This document shows positions 1 through 7,579 of a stretch of DNA of 32,156 nt, in pieces; position 1 is the first letter of the stretch, and every line of letters starts with the position of its first letter. The DNA is from CAYVOX01 sp964453035 (GTDB lineage: Bacteria > Chloroflexota > Anaerolineae > Anaerolineales > Anaerolineaceae): NCBI GenBank assembly GCA_964453035.1, contig CAYVOX010000021.1, positions 1-32,156 of the forward strand, written 5' to 3'. The notes below the pieces were generated by a model. That model did not search any database. It was not told the DNA's origin and was given only the letters and a program-made list of their open reading frames with translations. A program made the translations under genes and the position numbers.

Positions 1-1044
1 GGCTGCGTTGACCCGGGCGAAGGGCTAACCTTGCCTGCCGCGGGTAGCCCAACCCGCCCGCCGGTATCCTTCAAGGCCACGACCACCAAAACGCCGGCTA
101 AAACTGCCACCCCGCTGCCGGGTAAAGCCACGGCGGCGCCCACCAGCCAGCCGGGTGGGGCAATTAACCAGCCGAAATCGCTGGAACTGCCGCTGATTGG
201 CAGCGTGAACCTGGAAAACCAGCCCGCCATCCTCAGCACGGCGCTGATTGCCTTCGTGGACGGGTTCAACCCGTGTTCGCTGTGGGTGCTTTCAATTCTG
301 CTGGCACTCACCCTGCACACGGGGTCGCGCAAAAAGGTGCTGCTCATCGGGTTGATTTTCCTGACGGTGACCGCGGCTATTTACGCGCTGTTCATCGCCG
401 GGCTGTTCAGCGTGCTGCGGGTGGCCAGCTTTTTGGGCTGGATCCAGGTGGTGGTGGCGCTGGTGGCGCTCTTCTTTGCGCTGGTGAACATCAAGGATTA
501 CTTCTGGTACAAGGCGGGCATCTCCTTTACCATCGCGGAGGACAAACGCGCCGGAATTTTCAGGCGCATCCGCAGGGTGATGGACGCCAGCGAGTCGTTC
601 TGGGGGCTGGTGGCAGCTACGGTGGTGCTGGCGGCGGGCGTTTCGCTGGTGGAGTTTTCGTGTACGGCGGGGTTCCCGGTGGTGTGGGTGAACCTGCTTA
701 ACGCGCAAAACATCACCGGCGGGGCGTTTGTGCTGTTGCTGCTGTTCTACATGCTCATCTACCAGTTGGATGAGCTGGTGATTTTCTTCTCGGCGGTGGT
801 TTCACTCAAAGCCAGCCGCCTGGAGGAGAAGCACGGGCGGGTGCTCAAGCTGGTGGGCGGCATGTTGATGCTGACGCTCTCCATTGTGATGCTGGTGGAA
901 CCAGCGCTGATGAACAATCTCTCAAGTTCGCTGCTGATTTTTGGCATTGCGTTCCTGGCGACCCTGGCGGTGCTGCTGGTTCACCGCGTGGTGCTGCCCA
1001 GGCTGGGCGTGCGCATTGGCAACGAATCCCTTAAAGGTGAATGA
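1..1044 (+). CDS. CcdA/DsbD-like membrane thiol-disulfide transporter, 5' partial
   Basis: The reading frame is open from base 1 to the TGA at 1042-1044, so the gene probably starts outside the window; the TTG at 31 is only the first possible start inside it. In the 347 visible residues, about 1-58 form a Pro/Thr/Ala-rich linker, followed by about six hydrophobic segments. The first carries DGFNPC (Cys92) and a later one FSCTAGFPV (Cys221). A pair of intramembrane cysteines, one after Asn-Pro, is the mark of the CcdA/DsbD transmembrane family, which passes reducing equivalents from cytoplasmic thioredoxin to extracytoplasmic partners. The flexible linker suggests an extracytoplasmic or redox domain upstream, which is not visible. 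The stop overlaps the next start (ATGA). The TlpA-like thioredoxin at 7580 could be a partner; this is inference. Confidence 0.7.
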   Translation, partial: GCVDPGEGLTLPAAGSPTRPPVSFKATTTKTPAKTATPLPGKATAAPTSQPGGAINQPKSLELPLIGSVNLENQPAILSTALIAFVDGFNPCSLWVLSILLALTLHTGSRKKVLLIGLIFLTVTAAIYALFIAGLFSVLRVASFLGWIQVVVALVALFFALVNIKDYFWYKAGISFTIAEDKRAGIFRRIRRVMDASESFWGLVAATVVLAAGVSLVEFSCTAGFPVVWVNLLNAQNITGGAFVLLLLFYMLIYQLDELVIFFSAVVSLKASRLEEKHGRVLKLVGGMLMLTLSIVMLVEPALMNNLSSSLLIFGIAFLATLAVLLVHRVVLPRLGVRIGNESLKGE

Positions 1045-1529
1045 CCATGAAAGTGACCTATGAAGACCTGCAAAAGCTGATCGAACTGCACGGAATGTGG
1101 CTGCGGGGCGAGGCGGGCGGCGCGCGAGCGGTTTTAAAAGGCATTGACCTGTTCGGGGTGAACCTGGCCAACGCCAACCTGGCGCAGGCCGACCTGGAGG
1201 GGGCTGCCCTCAAGCGCGCGCTGCTGTGGGGCGCCAACCTGCAGGGCGCCAACCTGCAGAGGGCCAACTTCAAGCGCGCCATTTTGGAGGGCGCCAACCT
1301 GGAAAAGGCTAACCTGTGCCATGCGGAGTTGGAAGGCGCCAATTTGCAGGATGCCAACCTGCGCGATGCCTGCCTGCAGGGCGTGTTCTTTGAGCAGACT
1401 GACCTGAGCGGCGCCGACCTGACCGGTGCTGACCTGGCCGAGGCGCGCTTTGAGGGCGTCATCTCCGACGGCAGAACCACCTGGCCGGAGCGGTTTTCTC
1501 CCGTTGAGCGGGGCAACCCGACCCCCTAG
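1041..1529 (+). CDS. Pentapeptide-repeat protein
   Basis: A 162-residue protein. After an N-terminal segment with the pattern LIELHGMWLRGEAGGARA, which often precedes such repeats, about 21 consecutive A(N/D)LXX-type pentapeptides run from residue 35 to about 139 (for example ANLQG, ANLQR, ADLTG). Such repeats fold as a right-handed quadrilateral beta-helix. Known members include DNA-mimic gyrase-protection proteins (Qnr, MfpA) and many of unknown role. There is no signal peptide, so it is probably cytoplasmic. The ATG at 1041 overlaps the stop of the CcdA-like gene, indicating translational coupling; the ATG at 1047 is an alternative start. One cysteine in each of two repeats is unremarkable. 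Function is unassigned. Confidence 0.85.
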   Translation: MTMKVTYEDLQKLIELHGMWLRGEAGGARAVLKGIDLFGVNLANANLAQADLEGAALKRALLWGANLQGANLQRANFKRAILEGANLEKANLCHAELEGANLQDANLRDACLQGVFFEQTDLSGADLTGADLAEARFEGVISDGRTTWPERFSPVERGNPTP

Positions 1530-1540
1530 ACAAAGGATGG

Positions 1541-1546
1541 TACAAT
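1541..1546 (+). promoter_or_regulatory. Putative -10 box of the ZIP gene
   Basis: TACAAT lies 55 bases before the ATG at 1601, in the short gap after the pentapeptide gene. No convincing -35 is placed 16-18 bases upstream. If it is used, transcription starts near 1553, which leaves only a few leader bases before the TTG at 1562 and favours the ATG at 1601. Confidence 0.35.
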
Positions 1547-1600
1547 ATTGCACCGCTCATTTTGGCGGGGAGTCCTGAAAATTTCACGAAAGACAGCACA

Positions 1601-2437
1601 ATGTTTGAAGGAATCTCTCCTCTGCTCAATATCGTTCTGCTCAGCCTGATGGCCAGCCTGGGAACTGGCCTGGGCGGCCTGATTGCCGTCATTCGCCGGC
1701 CTGGCAGGCGCTCCTACGGGCTGCTGATGGGCATCACCGCGGGGGTGATGATTAGCCTGGCGTTTCTGGAACTGGTCAACCAGGCCTGGGAACTGGCCGG
1801 GCCGTGGGTGGCGACGATTGGTTTTGGAGTGGGCGCCATTTTTATGTTTGTGCTGGATGCCTCCGCCCCGCATATCCGCTTTGGAGAAAAAGAAGTGCGC
1901 GGAGCCGGTGAGGCGCCGCCTGTGGAATTGCACCACCGTGGCAGGCACGGCTTTGGAAGGATGCGGCGCGGCGCAGCGGTGATGGACCGCAAGCTGATCA
2001 ACACCGGGCTGCTGCTGGCGGTGGGCATCACGCTGCACAACCTGCCGGAAGGCATTGCCGTGGGCGCGGGTTATTTGCACAACCCGCAGTTTGGGGTGTT
2101 CATCGCGGTGGCTATTTTGCTGCACAACATCCCCGAGGGGATTGCGACCGCGCTGCCGTTGTGCAAGGGGGGGGTGTGCCGCTGGGATGCGCTCAAGGTG
2201 GCGTTTGCCTCCGGGCTGGCGGAGCCGGTGGGGGCGCTGCTGGCAAGCCTGTTTTTGGTGACCTTTCAGAGCCTGCTGCCGGGCGCGCTGGCCTTCGCGG
2301 GCGGGGTGATGGTGTTCATCACGCTGGATGAGCTCATCCCCACCGCGCGCGAGTACGGGCACGAGCACTACACCGCGGTTGGCATCATCCTGGGCTCGCT
2401 GTTTGTGTTTATCTTATCGGCGTTGTTCGGGGTGTGA
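1601..2437 (+). CDS. ZIP family metal transporter (ZupT/GufA-like)
   Basis: A 278-residue membrane protein with about eight hydrophobic segments. It carries the two ZIP metal-site motifs: HNLPEGIAVG (His146) in the predicted fourth span and HNIPEGIATA (His175) in the fifth. A His/Arg-rich cytoplasmic-type loop (LHHRGRHGFGRMRRG) comes before the first motif, as is common in ZIP proteins. The family moves divalent zinc, iron or manganese into the cytoplasm. The frame extends up to a TTG at 1562, but the ATG at 1601 begins at the usual N-terminus and is preferred; its ribosome site is weak. It sits beside the DUF364 and FecCD genes, consistent with a metal-handling neighbourhood. The metal specificity cannot be read from sequence. 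Confidence 0.88.
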   Translation: MFEGISPLLNIVLLSLMASLGTGLGGLIAVIRRPGRRSYGLLMGITAGVMISLAFLELVNQAWELAGPWVATIGFGVGAIFMFVLDASAPHIRFGEKEVRGAGEAPPVELHHRGRHGFGRMRRGAAVMDRKLINTGLLLAVGITLHNLPEGIAVGAGYLHNPQFGVFIAVAILLHNIPEGIATALPLCKGGVCRWDALKVAFASGLAEPVGALLASLFLVTFQSLLPGALAFAGGVMVFITLDELIPTAREYGHEHYTAVGIILGSLFVFILSALFGV

Positions 2438-2472
2438 GCCTGAACTGCCCGGATACAAAGGAAAAACAACGC

Positions 2473-3222
2473 ATGAGCATTTATGATGATTTAATCGCTG
2501 CTTTGCCGCAAGGGCAGGTGGTTAATGTGACCATCGGCCTGTTCTGGACGGCGGTGTGCGTGGAGCTTGGCGGCGAAGTGCGCTGCGGGCTGGCGGCTTC
2601 GCAGGTTAATCCCGATTATGAACACGCCCGCAAGCCCTCGGTTGAGGCAGCCGGGCGGCTGGAAGAGCGCTCCGCGCTGGAACTGGCGCAGCTGGTGCAC
2701 GCCAGAAGCTATACCGAGGTGGGGGTGGGGCTGGCTGCCATCAACGCGCTGCTGCCGCGCATCGCCAACAGCGTGGAACTGGCGGCTGAGGATTACATTG
2801 CCCGTCACGGGAGCGAGAGCAAGGTGGCGCTGATCGGGCACTTCCCGTTTGTGGATAAGCTGCGCGAGCAGGTGAAGGAGTTGTGGGTGCTGGAATTGAA
2901 CCCCAAAGATGGGGACCTGCCCGCCGAAGCCGAACCGGAGATCATCCCGCAGGCGGATATTTTGGCCATCACGGCTTCAACGCTGGTCAACCACACCTTT
3001 GAGCAGGTGTTTGCGCTGCGCCGCAAGGGGGCTAAAGTGCTGCTGCTGGGCCCCAGCACGCCGCTCTCGCCCGTCCTGTTCAGGCACGGGGTGAACGTGC
3101 TCTCAGGGACGGAGGTGCTGGACCCGGCGCAGGTACTACCGCTGGTGCGGCAGGGGGCCAGCTTCAGGCAAATTCGCAAAAATGGCGTGCGCCTGGTGAC
3201 GATTGAGGCGCCGCGCGCGTAA
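2473..3222 (+). CDS. DUF4213/DUF364 protein, putative heavy-metal chelatase
   Basis: A 249-residue protein. The N-terminal half, with NVTIGLFWTAV and the stretch through VGVGLAAINALL, matches the DUF4213 (enolase N-terminal-like) type. The C-terminal half, from VALIGHFPFVDKL through ADILAITASTLVNHTFEQV and LLLGPSTPLSP, matches the Rossmann-like DUF364 fold described as a putative heavy-metal chelatase. The ATG at 2473 is chosen over the GTG at 2434 because AGGAAAAAC lies just before it and the N-terminus fits the family. Members of this family are often neighbours of iron, molybdenum or corrinoid ABC importers, and here the gene ends 7 bases before the promoter of such an operon. It has a separate transcription signal from that operon. 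The reaction is unproven. Confidence 0.82.
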   Translation: MSIYDDLIAALPQGQVVNVTIGLFWTAVCVELGGEVRCGLAASQVNPDYEHARKPSVEAAGRLEERSALELAQLVHARSYTEVGVGLAAINALLPRIANSVELAAEDYIARHGSESKVALIGHFPFVDKLREQVKELWVLELNPKDGDLPAEAEPEIIPQADILAITASTLVNHTFEQVFALRRKGAKVLLLGPSTPLSPVLFRHGVNVLSGTEVLDPAQVLPLVRQGASFRQIRKNGVRLVTIEAPRA

Positions 3223-3228
3223 AGGTCA

Positions 3229-3257
3229 TTGACGGTTTATCGAAGAAGGATTAGAAT
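3229..3257 (+). promoter_or_regulatory. Sigma70-type promoter of the padR-ABC operon
   Basis: TTGACG (3229-3234), a spacer of exactly 17 bases, then TAGAAT (3252-3257). The predicted transcription start is near 3264. The last three bases of the -10 box lie inside the 16-bp inverted repeat that follows, so a protein bound there would block RNA polymerase. Confidence 0.7.
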
Positions 3258-3287
3258 CACCCTATTCATTAAATGAATAGGGTGATT
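3255..3287. promoter_or_regulatory. Perfect 16-bp inverted repeat, probable PadR operator
   Basis: Left arm AATCACCCTATTCATT (3255-3270), one spacer base, and an exact reverse complement at 3272-3287. It overlaps the -10 box, covers the predicted start site (about 3264) and the ribosome-binding AGGGTG (3279-3284), and ends 5 bases before the padR ATG. A transcript starting at 3264 would lack half of the left arm, so a DNA operator is more likely than an RNA hairpin. It does not match the ATGT-n-ACAT pattern usually described for PadR, so assignment to the adjacent regulator rests on position. Confidence 0.7.
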
Positions 3288-3292
3288 TAGAT

Positions 3293-3847
3293 ATGTCCCC
3301 ACGCGCCGCTCTGCCGATGAGATTGGAATACGTGCTGCTGGGCCTGCTTCGCAGGCGGGCGGCGCACGGCTATGAACTGCTCACCCTGTGGAACGCGCCG
3401 CAGGGGATTGGGCTCATCTGGCGGGTCAAACCGGCGGCGCTCTACGCGGCGCTGGAGAAGCTGGAGCAGATGGGCTATTTGACCGCCACCCGCGTGGAAG
3501 CTTCCGCAACGCCGCCGCGCAACGAATACCGCGTCACCGCAGCGGGTGAAGATGCCTTTATGCGCTGGATGAACACGCCGGTAGAAGCAGCCCGCGACTT
3601 CCGGCAGGATTTTCTGGTTAAGGTTTACTTTGGAGAGGACCTGGACGCGGGCAGCCGCGGTGAACTGCTTTTGCGCCAGGAGCAAATCTGCCGGGAGTGG
3701 CTGGCTTCGCTGGAGCGGCAGGCCGCCACCGGCAGCGGGTTTGAGGCGCGGGTGCTCTCTTTTCGGCTGCGGCAGGTGCGGTCTATCCTGGCATGGCTGC
3801 AGGAACTGCGGGACGAAGATCAAAACGAGAAAGGAAAAACAGGATGA
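3293..3847 (+). CDS. PadR family transcriptional regulator
   Basis: A 184-residue protein with the PadR winged-helix at residues 8-85: LEYVLLGLL...AHGYEL, then LYAALEKLEQMGYL, then the wing with NEYRVTAAGEDAF. The C-terminal half (about 95-175) is the helical dimerisation part typical of the longer PadR-s1/Vir-type proteins. PadR proteins are usually ligand-responsive repressors that bind inverted repeats at their own promoter; exactly such a repeat lies just upstream. It is the first gene of a five-gene operon and its stop overlaps the binding-protein start (ATGA at 3844). A PadR regulator controlling an importer rather than a drug exporter or phenolic-acid gene is less common. The ligand is unknown. 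Confidence 0.88.
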   Translation: MSPRAALPMRLEYVLLGLLRRRAAHGYELLTLWNAPQGIGLIWRVKPAALYAALEKLEQMGYLTATRVEASATPPRNEYRVTAAGEDAFMRWMNTPVEAARDFRQDFLVKVYFGEDLDAGSRGELLLRQEQICREWLASLERQAATGSGFEARVLSFRLRQVRSILAWLQELRDEDQNEKGKTG

Positions 3848-4929
3848 AACGAATTGGATTTCTTCTCGCGATTTTAATGATACTGGTCAGCGCGTGCGTG
3901 CCGCAGGCGGCAGCCACCCCCGCGCAGAAAGAGCCCGCCGGCATCACCGTCACGGATAGCCTGGGCCGGCAGGTGGTGCTGCCAGAACCGCCCACCCGCA
4001 TCGTCATCACCGGCAGGGCGCTGTTCATGATTATTGACGCCGTTTACATGTTCCCCAACGTCGCGGAGCGCATCGCCGCCATGGGAGATGCCGGGCAGGG
4101 CACCGGTAATTTTATCGCCATGGTGGACCCTAACTACAAAGCCAAAATGACCCTGCAGCAGGATGCCAGCGCTGAGCAGATTGCCGCCGTCCAGCCGGAC
4201 CTGGTGATTTTAAAGAGCTACCTGGCGGAGACGGTGGGCAAGCCTCTGGAAGTTTTAAAAATCCCGGTGGTGTACGTGGATTTTGAGACGCCGGAACAAT
4301 ACCAGCGCGATATTGCCATCCTGGGCAAGGTGTTGCAGAACGAGGCGCGCGCAAAGCAACTGGCGGCTTATTACCAGAGCAAGGTGGCTGAAATCCAGGC
4401 GGTGGTGAAGGGCGCCAGCAGCACACCGCGCGTGCTGATGCTGTATTACAGCGACAAGGACGGGGCGGTGGCCTTCAACGTACCGCCGATGAGCTGGATC
4501 CAGACGCGCATGGTGGAACTGGCGGGCGGCGAACCGGCGTGGAACTCGGCAAACCCGGGCAGCGGCTGGACGAAGGTCTCGCTGGAGCAAATTGCCGCGT
4601 GGGATGCCGACCGCATCTTCATTATCACCTACAACAAGAGCCCATCGGGGGTCACAGCGGAGCTTAAAGCCAACCCGCAGTGGCAGGCGCTGCGCGCGGT
4701 CAAGGCGGGGCACCTCTACGCCTTCGCCGGGGATGTGTTCAGCTGGGACCAGGCCGATACGCGCTGGATCCTGGGGCTGGCGTGGCTGGCAACGCGCCTG
4801 CACCCGGAGCAAACCGCCAAAGTGGATATCGTCCAGCAGGCAAAGCAATTCTACGAGACGGTTTACGGGTTGGACAGCGCCTTTTTCGAGAAAAACATTC
4901 GCCCGACCTTTAGAGGGGATCTGCCTTGA
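3844..4929 (+). CDS. ABC substrate-binding lipoprotein (iron-chelate/cobalamin/metal type)
   Basis: A 361-residue protein beginning with a lipoprotein signal and lipobox LVSAC (Cys18), followed by a short Ala/Pro linker. The body has the class III (helical-hinge) binding-protein fold: ITVTDSLGRQVVLPEPPTRIV at the start, a middle AEQIAAVQPDLVI segment, and a C-terminal half with the SLEQIAAWDADRIFI element. This family delivers siderophores, haem, cobalamin or other metal chelates to FecCD permeases. The start ATG overlaps the padR stop, and its own stop overlaps the permease start, so it is translated as part of the operon. Residues known to fix the substrate cannot be identified by eye. Confidence 0.9.
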   Translation: MKRIGFLLAILMILVSACVPQAAATPAQKEPAGITVTDSLGRQVVLPEPPTRIVITGRALFMIIDAVYMFPNVAERIAAMGDAGQGTGNFIAMVDPNYKAKMTLQQDASAEQIAAVQPDLVILKSYLAETVGKPLEVLKIPVVYVDFETPEQYQRDIAILGKVLQNEARAKQLAAYYQSKVAEIQAVVKGASSTPRVLMLYYSDKDGAVAFNVPPMSWIQTRMVELAGGEPAWNSANPGSGWTKVSLEQIAAWDADRIFIITYNKSPSGVTAELKANPQWQALRAVKAGHLYAFAGDVFSWDQADTRWILGLAWLATRLHPEQTAKVDIVQQAKQFYETVYGLDSAFFEKNIRPTFRGDLP

Positions 4930-5951
4930 GCGCCGTTGCGCTGCAAAAGGTGGCTGTTCGCAACCAGCGCCACCGGCTGGCCTTTGTGGGGCTGGGGCTG
5001 GCGCTGGTAAGCCTGTTTGCGCTCTCGTTGCTGCTGGGGCGCTACCCTTCGGCGGGCCTGATCAGTCCGGAGCAGGTGGCGCGGGATGAGCTGGCGAAGC
5101 TGCTGGTGTTCAACCTGAGGCTGCCGCGCCTGCTGACCGCGCTGCTGCTGGGGATATCGCTTTCGGCGGCTGGGACGGTGTTCCAGATGCTGTTTGCCAA
5201 TCCGCTGGTGGAGCCGGGCTTTCTGGGTGTTTCGCAGGGGGCGGCTTTTGGGGCGGCGCTGTGCATTGTGTTTTTGGGCGGGTCGGCGCTGCTGGTGCAG
5301 GGCGTCTCGGCGCTGTTTGCCTTTGCCGGGCTGGGATTTTCGTACCTGCTGGCGCGGCGCATGCGCTATGGGGGCTGGGTGCTGCGCCTGGTGCTGGCAG
5401 GGATTGCGGTTTCGGCGCTCTTTTCAGCGGGGCTGGGCATCCTCAAGTATGTGGCTGATCCGCTGCGGCAATTGCCCGAGATCACCTTCTGGCTGCTGGG
5501 GGGGCTCTCCAGTGTGACGTGGGCGCAGTTCTTATCTATTCTTCCCGCCGGGCTGGCGGGGCTGGTGCTGCTGTTCATCTTTCGCTGGCGGCTGAACCTG
5601 CTGGCATTAAATGATGAGACCGCGTTTGCGATGGGCGCAGCACCCAGGCGCGAGCGGCTGCTGCTGCTGGCGGGGGCGGTGCTGCCCACCGCGGCGGCAA
5701 TTTCGGTGGCGGGGATGGTCGGCTGGGTGGGGTTGATTGTGCCGCACATCGCGCGGCGGCTGTTTGGCTCAGACACGCGTTTTGCGCTGCCGGGCTCCAT
5801 GCTGCTGGGCGGCATTTTTGTGATGCTGTGCGACGATCTTGCGCGCACCTTGCTGGCGGGCGAGATCCCGCTGGGGATTTTAACCTCGCTGCTGGGAGCG
5901 GGCATCTTCATTGTGCTGATGGCTTCGCGCGGCTTAAAGGTGGAACGATGA
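4926..5951 (+). CDS. FecCD family ABC transporter permease
   Basis: A 341-residue, roughly ten-span membrane protein of the BtuC/FecCD/FhuB family. Family stretches include LRLPRLLTALLLGISLSAAGTV, the ANPLVEPGFLGVSQGAAFGA region, and the C-terminal GMVGWVGLIVPHIARRLFG, the coupling region that contacts the ATPase, followed by GEIPLGILTSLLGAGIFI. It forms the membrane channel for the chelate delivered by the upstream lipoprotein. The start is a TTG at 4926 overlapping the previous stop (TTGA); this rarer start may lower its yield relative to the lipoprotein. Its stop overlaps the ATPase start at 5948. Confidence 0.92.
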   Translation: MSAVALQKVAVRNQRHRLAFVGLGLALVSLFALSLLLGRYPSAGLISPEQVARDELAKLLVFNLRLPRLLTALLLGISLSAAGTVFQMLFANPLVEPGFLGVSQGAAFGAALCIVFLGGSALLVQGVSALFAFAGLGFSYLLARRMRYGGWVLRLVLAGIAVSALFSAGLGILKYVADPLRQLPEITFWLLGGLSSVTWAQFLSILPAGLAGLVLLFIFRWRLNLLALNDETAFAMGAAPRRERLLLLAGAVLPTAAAISVAGMVGWVGLIVPHIARRLFGSDTRFALPGSMLLGGIFVMLCDDLARTLLAGEIPLGILTSLLGAGIFIVLMASRGLKVER

Positions 5952-6724
5952 GCGGCAGCCTGGTGGCGTTTCGCGGGGTCACTTTTGGATACCAGCCGGG
6001 TGGGGTGGCAGTGCTCAGCGAGCTGGATTGGACCCTCAGGGAGGGCAGCATCACCTCCATTTTGGGACCCAACGGGGCCGGCAAGACCACGCTGCTGTTC
6101 CTGGCGATGGGCTGGTTAAAACCCTGGGCGGGCAGCATCACGCTGGGCGGCAGGCCGCTGCCAAGCTACAGCCGCCGGGCGCTGGGGCGGCAGATTGCGC
6201 TGATCCCGCAGAGCGAGCACATTCCGTTTGAATACTCGGTGCTGGAGTACGTCTTGCTGGGGCGCGCGCCGTACCTACCAGCGCTGGGCATGCCCTCGGC
6301 GGAGGATGAGCGCATCGCTTACCAGGCGCTGGAGCGGGTGGGCATCGCCCATCTTTACTCGCACTGCGTGCTCAAGTTGAGCGGCGGGGAGCGCCAGCTG
6401 GTGCTGGCGGCGCGGGCGCTGGCGCAGCAACCTCGCCTGCTGCTGCTGGATGAGCCGACCTCGCACCTGGACTTGAGTAACAAGGTGCGCCTGGCGCAAA
6501 TTCTGCGCGGGCTGGCGGAAGGCGGGGCGACCATCCTGATGACCACGCACGACCCTGACCTGGCGCTGGCGGTGAGCGATGAAACCGTGTTGATGGAGCG
6601 CGGGCGGGTGGTGGTTAGCGGACCCACCCGTGCGGTGGCAACCGGCGAGAACCTGACGCGCATCTACCGCGTGCCGGTGCGGATTGTGGCGGTGGAAGGG
6701 AAAAACCAGGTGCTATGGACGTGA
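5948..6724 (+). CDS. ABC transporter ATPase (FecE/BtuD-like)
   Basis: A 258-residue nucleotide-binding subunit with all motifs intact: Walker A GPNGAGKTT (40-48), Q-loop LIPQSE (85-90), signature LSGGERQL (144-151), Walker B LLLLDEPTSHLD (164-175) and the switch histidine in TTHDPD (199-204). The EYSVLEYVLLGRAPYL stretch after the Q-loop is typical of siderophore/cobalamin importers. It powers the adjacent FecCD permease. The ATG at 5948 overlaps the permease stop, and its own 3' end overlaps the NTPase gene by 10 bases. Confidence 0.93.
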   Translation: MSGSLVAFRGVTFGYQPGGVAVLSELDWTLREGSITSILGPNGAGKTTLLFLAMGWLKPWAGSITLGGRPLPSYSRRALGRQIALIPQSEHIPFEYSVLEYVLLGRAPYLPALGMPSAEDERIAYQALERVGIAHLYSHCVLKLSGGERQLVLAARALAQQPRLLLLDEPTSHLDLSNKVRLAQILRGLAEGGATILMTTHDPDLALAVSDETVLMERGRVVVSGPTRAVATGENLTRIYRVPVRIVAVEGKNQVLWT

Positions 6725-7260
6725 AACGCTGGCTGGTGAGCGGCTGGCGCGGGAGTGGCAAGACCAGCTTTTGCCTGGCGCTGGTGCAGGCGGCACGCGC
6801 CGCCGGGTGGGATGCGGGGGGCGTGCTTTCGCCGGGGGTGTTCGAGGGCGGCAAGCGGGTGGCTATTGACGCGCTGGCGGTGAGGAGCGGCGAGCGGCGG
6901 CGGCTTGCAAACCTGGCGCGCGCTTCGGAGTGTGACCTGGCTTTTGGCGACTGGTTCTTTGACCGGCAGACGCTGGCGTGGGGCAACCGCGTGCTGGAAG
7001 CCAGTCTGAACTGCGAACTGCTGGTGATTGACGAGCTTGGCCCGCTGGAATTGACGCTGGGGGATGGTTGGGTGAAGGGGCTGGAGGTGCTGGAGCGCGG
7101 CGCTTATCGGTTGGGGGTGGTGGTGGTGCGCCCGGAGCTGGCGGATGCCGTGTCTGAGCGCCTGGGGGGGATGGAGCGCCTAATGATGGATGGAACGGCG
7201 CAAGTGGCGGAGCATGTTCGGCAGTTACTGGGCGAGAGGGGTGGTGATAAACACAGGTGA
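6715..7260 (+). CDS. THEP1-like nucleoside-triphosphatase (NTPase_1/DUF2478 type)
   Basis: A 181-residue P-loop protein: Walker A GWRGSGKTS near residue 10, a GGVLSPGVFEGGKRVAIDAL segment, and Walker B VIDELGPLEL near residue 103. These features match the NTPase_1 (THEP1) family, soluble NTP hydrolases of uncertain cellular role; the related DUF2478 group has been linked to metal or cofactor handling. The ATG at 6715 lies inside the ABC ATPase gene (10-base overlap, different frame), so it is part of the importer operon and probably coupled to it. It is short on recognisable regions beyond the P-loop core. A role in processing the imported chelate or in regulating the importer is inference. 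Confidence 0.8.
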   Translation: MDVKRWLVSGWRGSGKTSFCLALVQAARAAGWDAGGVLSPGVFEGGKRVAIDALAVRSGERRRLANLARASECDLAFGDWFFDRQTLAWGNRVLEASLNCELLVIDELGPLELTLGDGWVKGLEVLERGAYRLGVVVVRPELADAVSERLGGMERLMMDGTAQVAEHVRQLLGERGGDKHR

Positions 7261-7579
7261 GGGGGAGGAAGGCACTCACGGTCTGCTGTGAGTAACATAC
7301 CATAGACAGGATTTCGGCTAAATGGATTTTCTTAGAAATTATCCTGCCCATCCTGAAAATCCTGATTTCCTGTTTCTTTCATTCCTCTGTGACCTCTACG
7401 GGCTGTGCGGAAAGAAACTTTCTTTTCCTACAGTTCATCGGGGCGGGGAGACCTTACCCGTACGATAACGGGCAAGGATGGTATTCACCACTTTTTTGGT
7501 GATTTTTGATCGGGTGTAACCTTTTTGTGAGAGAATCATCTTTATTAAATCAATCAACATTGGAGTTGAGGTGGATGAG
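7261..7579. other. Intergenic region, 319 bases, no gene seen
   Basis: It holds a weak hairpin (ACTCAC 7274-7279 with GTGAGT 7288-7293) with no T-run, possibly the end of the importer operon, and three tandem ATCCTGnnn copies at 7341, 7350 and 7359. The AT-rich stretch at 7495-7560 probably carries the promoter of the thioredoxin gene, but no clear box pair was found. Confidence 0.5.

Noticed and set aside
1058..1516. A 152-codon minus-strand frame opposite the pentapeptide gene
   Set aside because: A periodic shadow of the pentapeptide repeat.
1526..2368. A 280-codon minus-strand frame opposite the ZIP gene
   Set aside because: Low-complexity Gln/His/Arg-rich translation with no motif; the plus strand has intact ZIP motifs.
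3255..3287. The inverted repeat as a riboswitch or attenuator hairpin
   Set aside because: The predicted transcription start lies inside the left arm, so the full hairpin would not be transcribed.
7261..7579. tRNA or small RNA gene
   Set aside because: No cloverleaf or TpsiC-like motif was found by eye; only weak hairpins.
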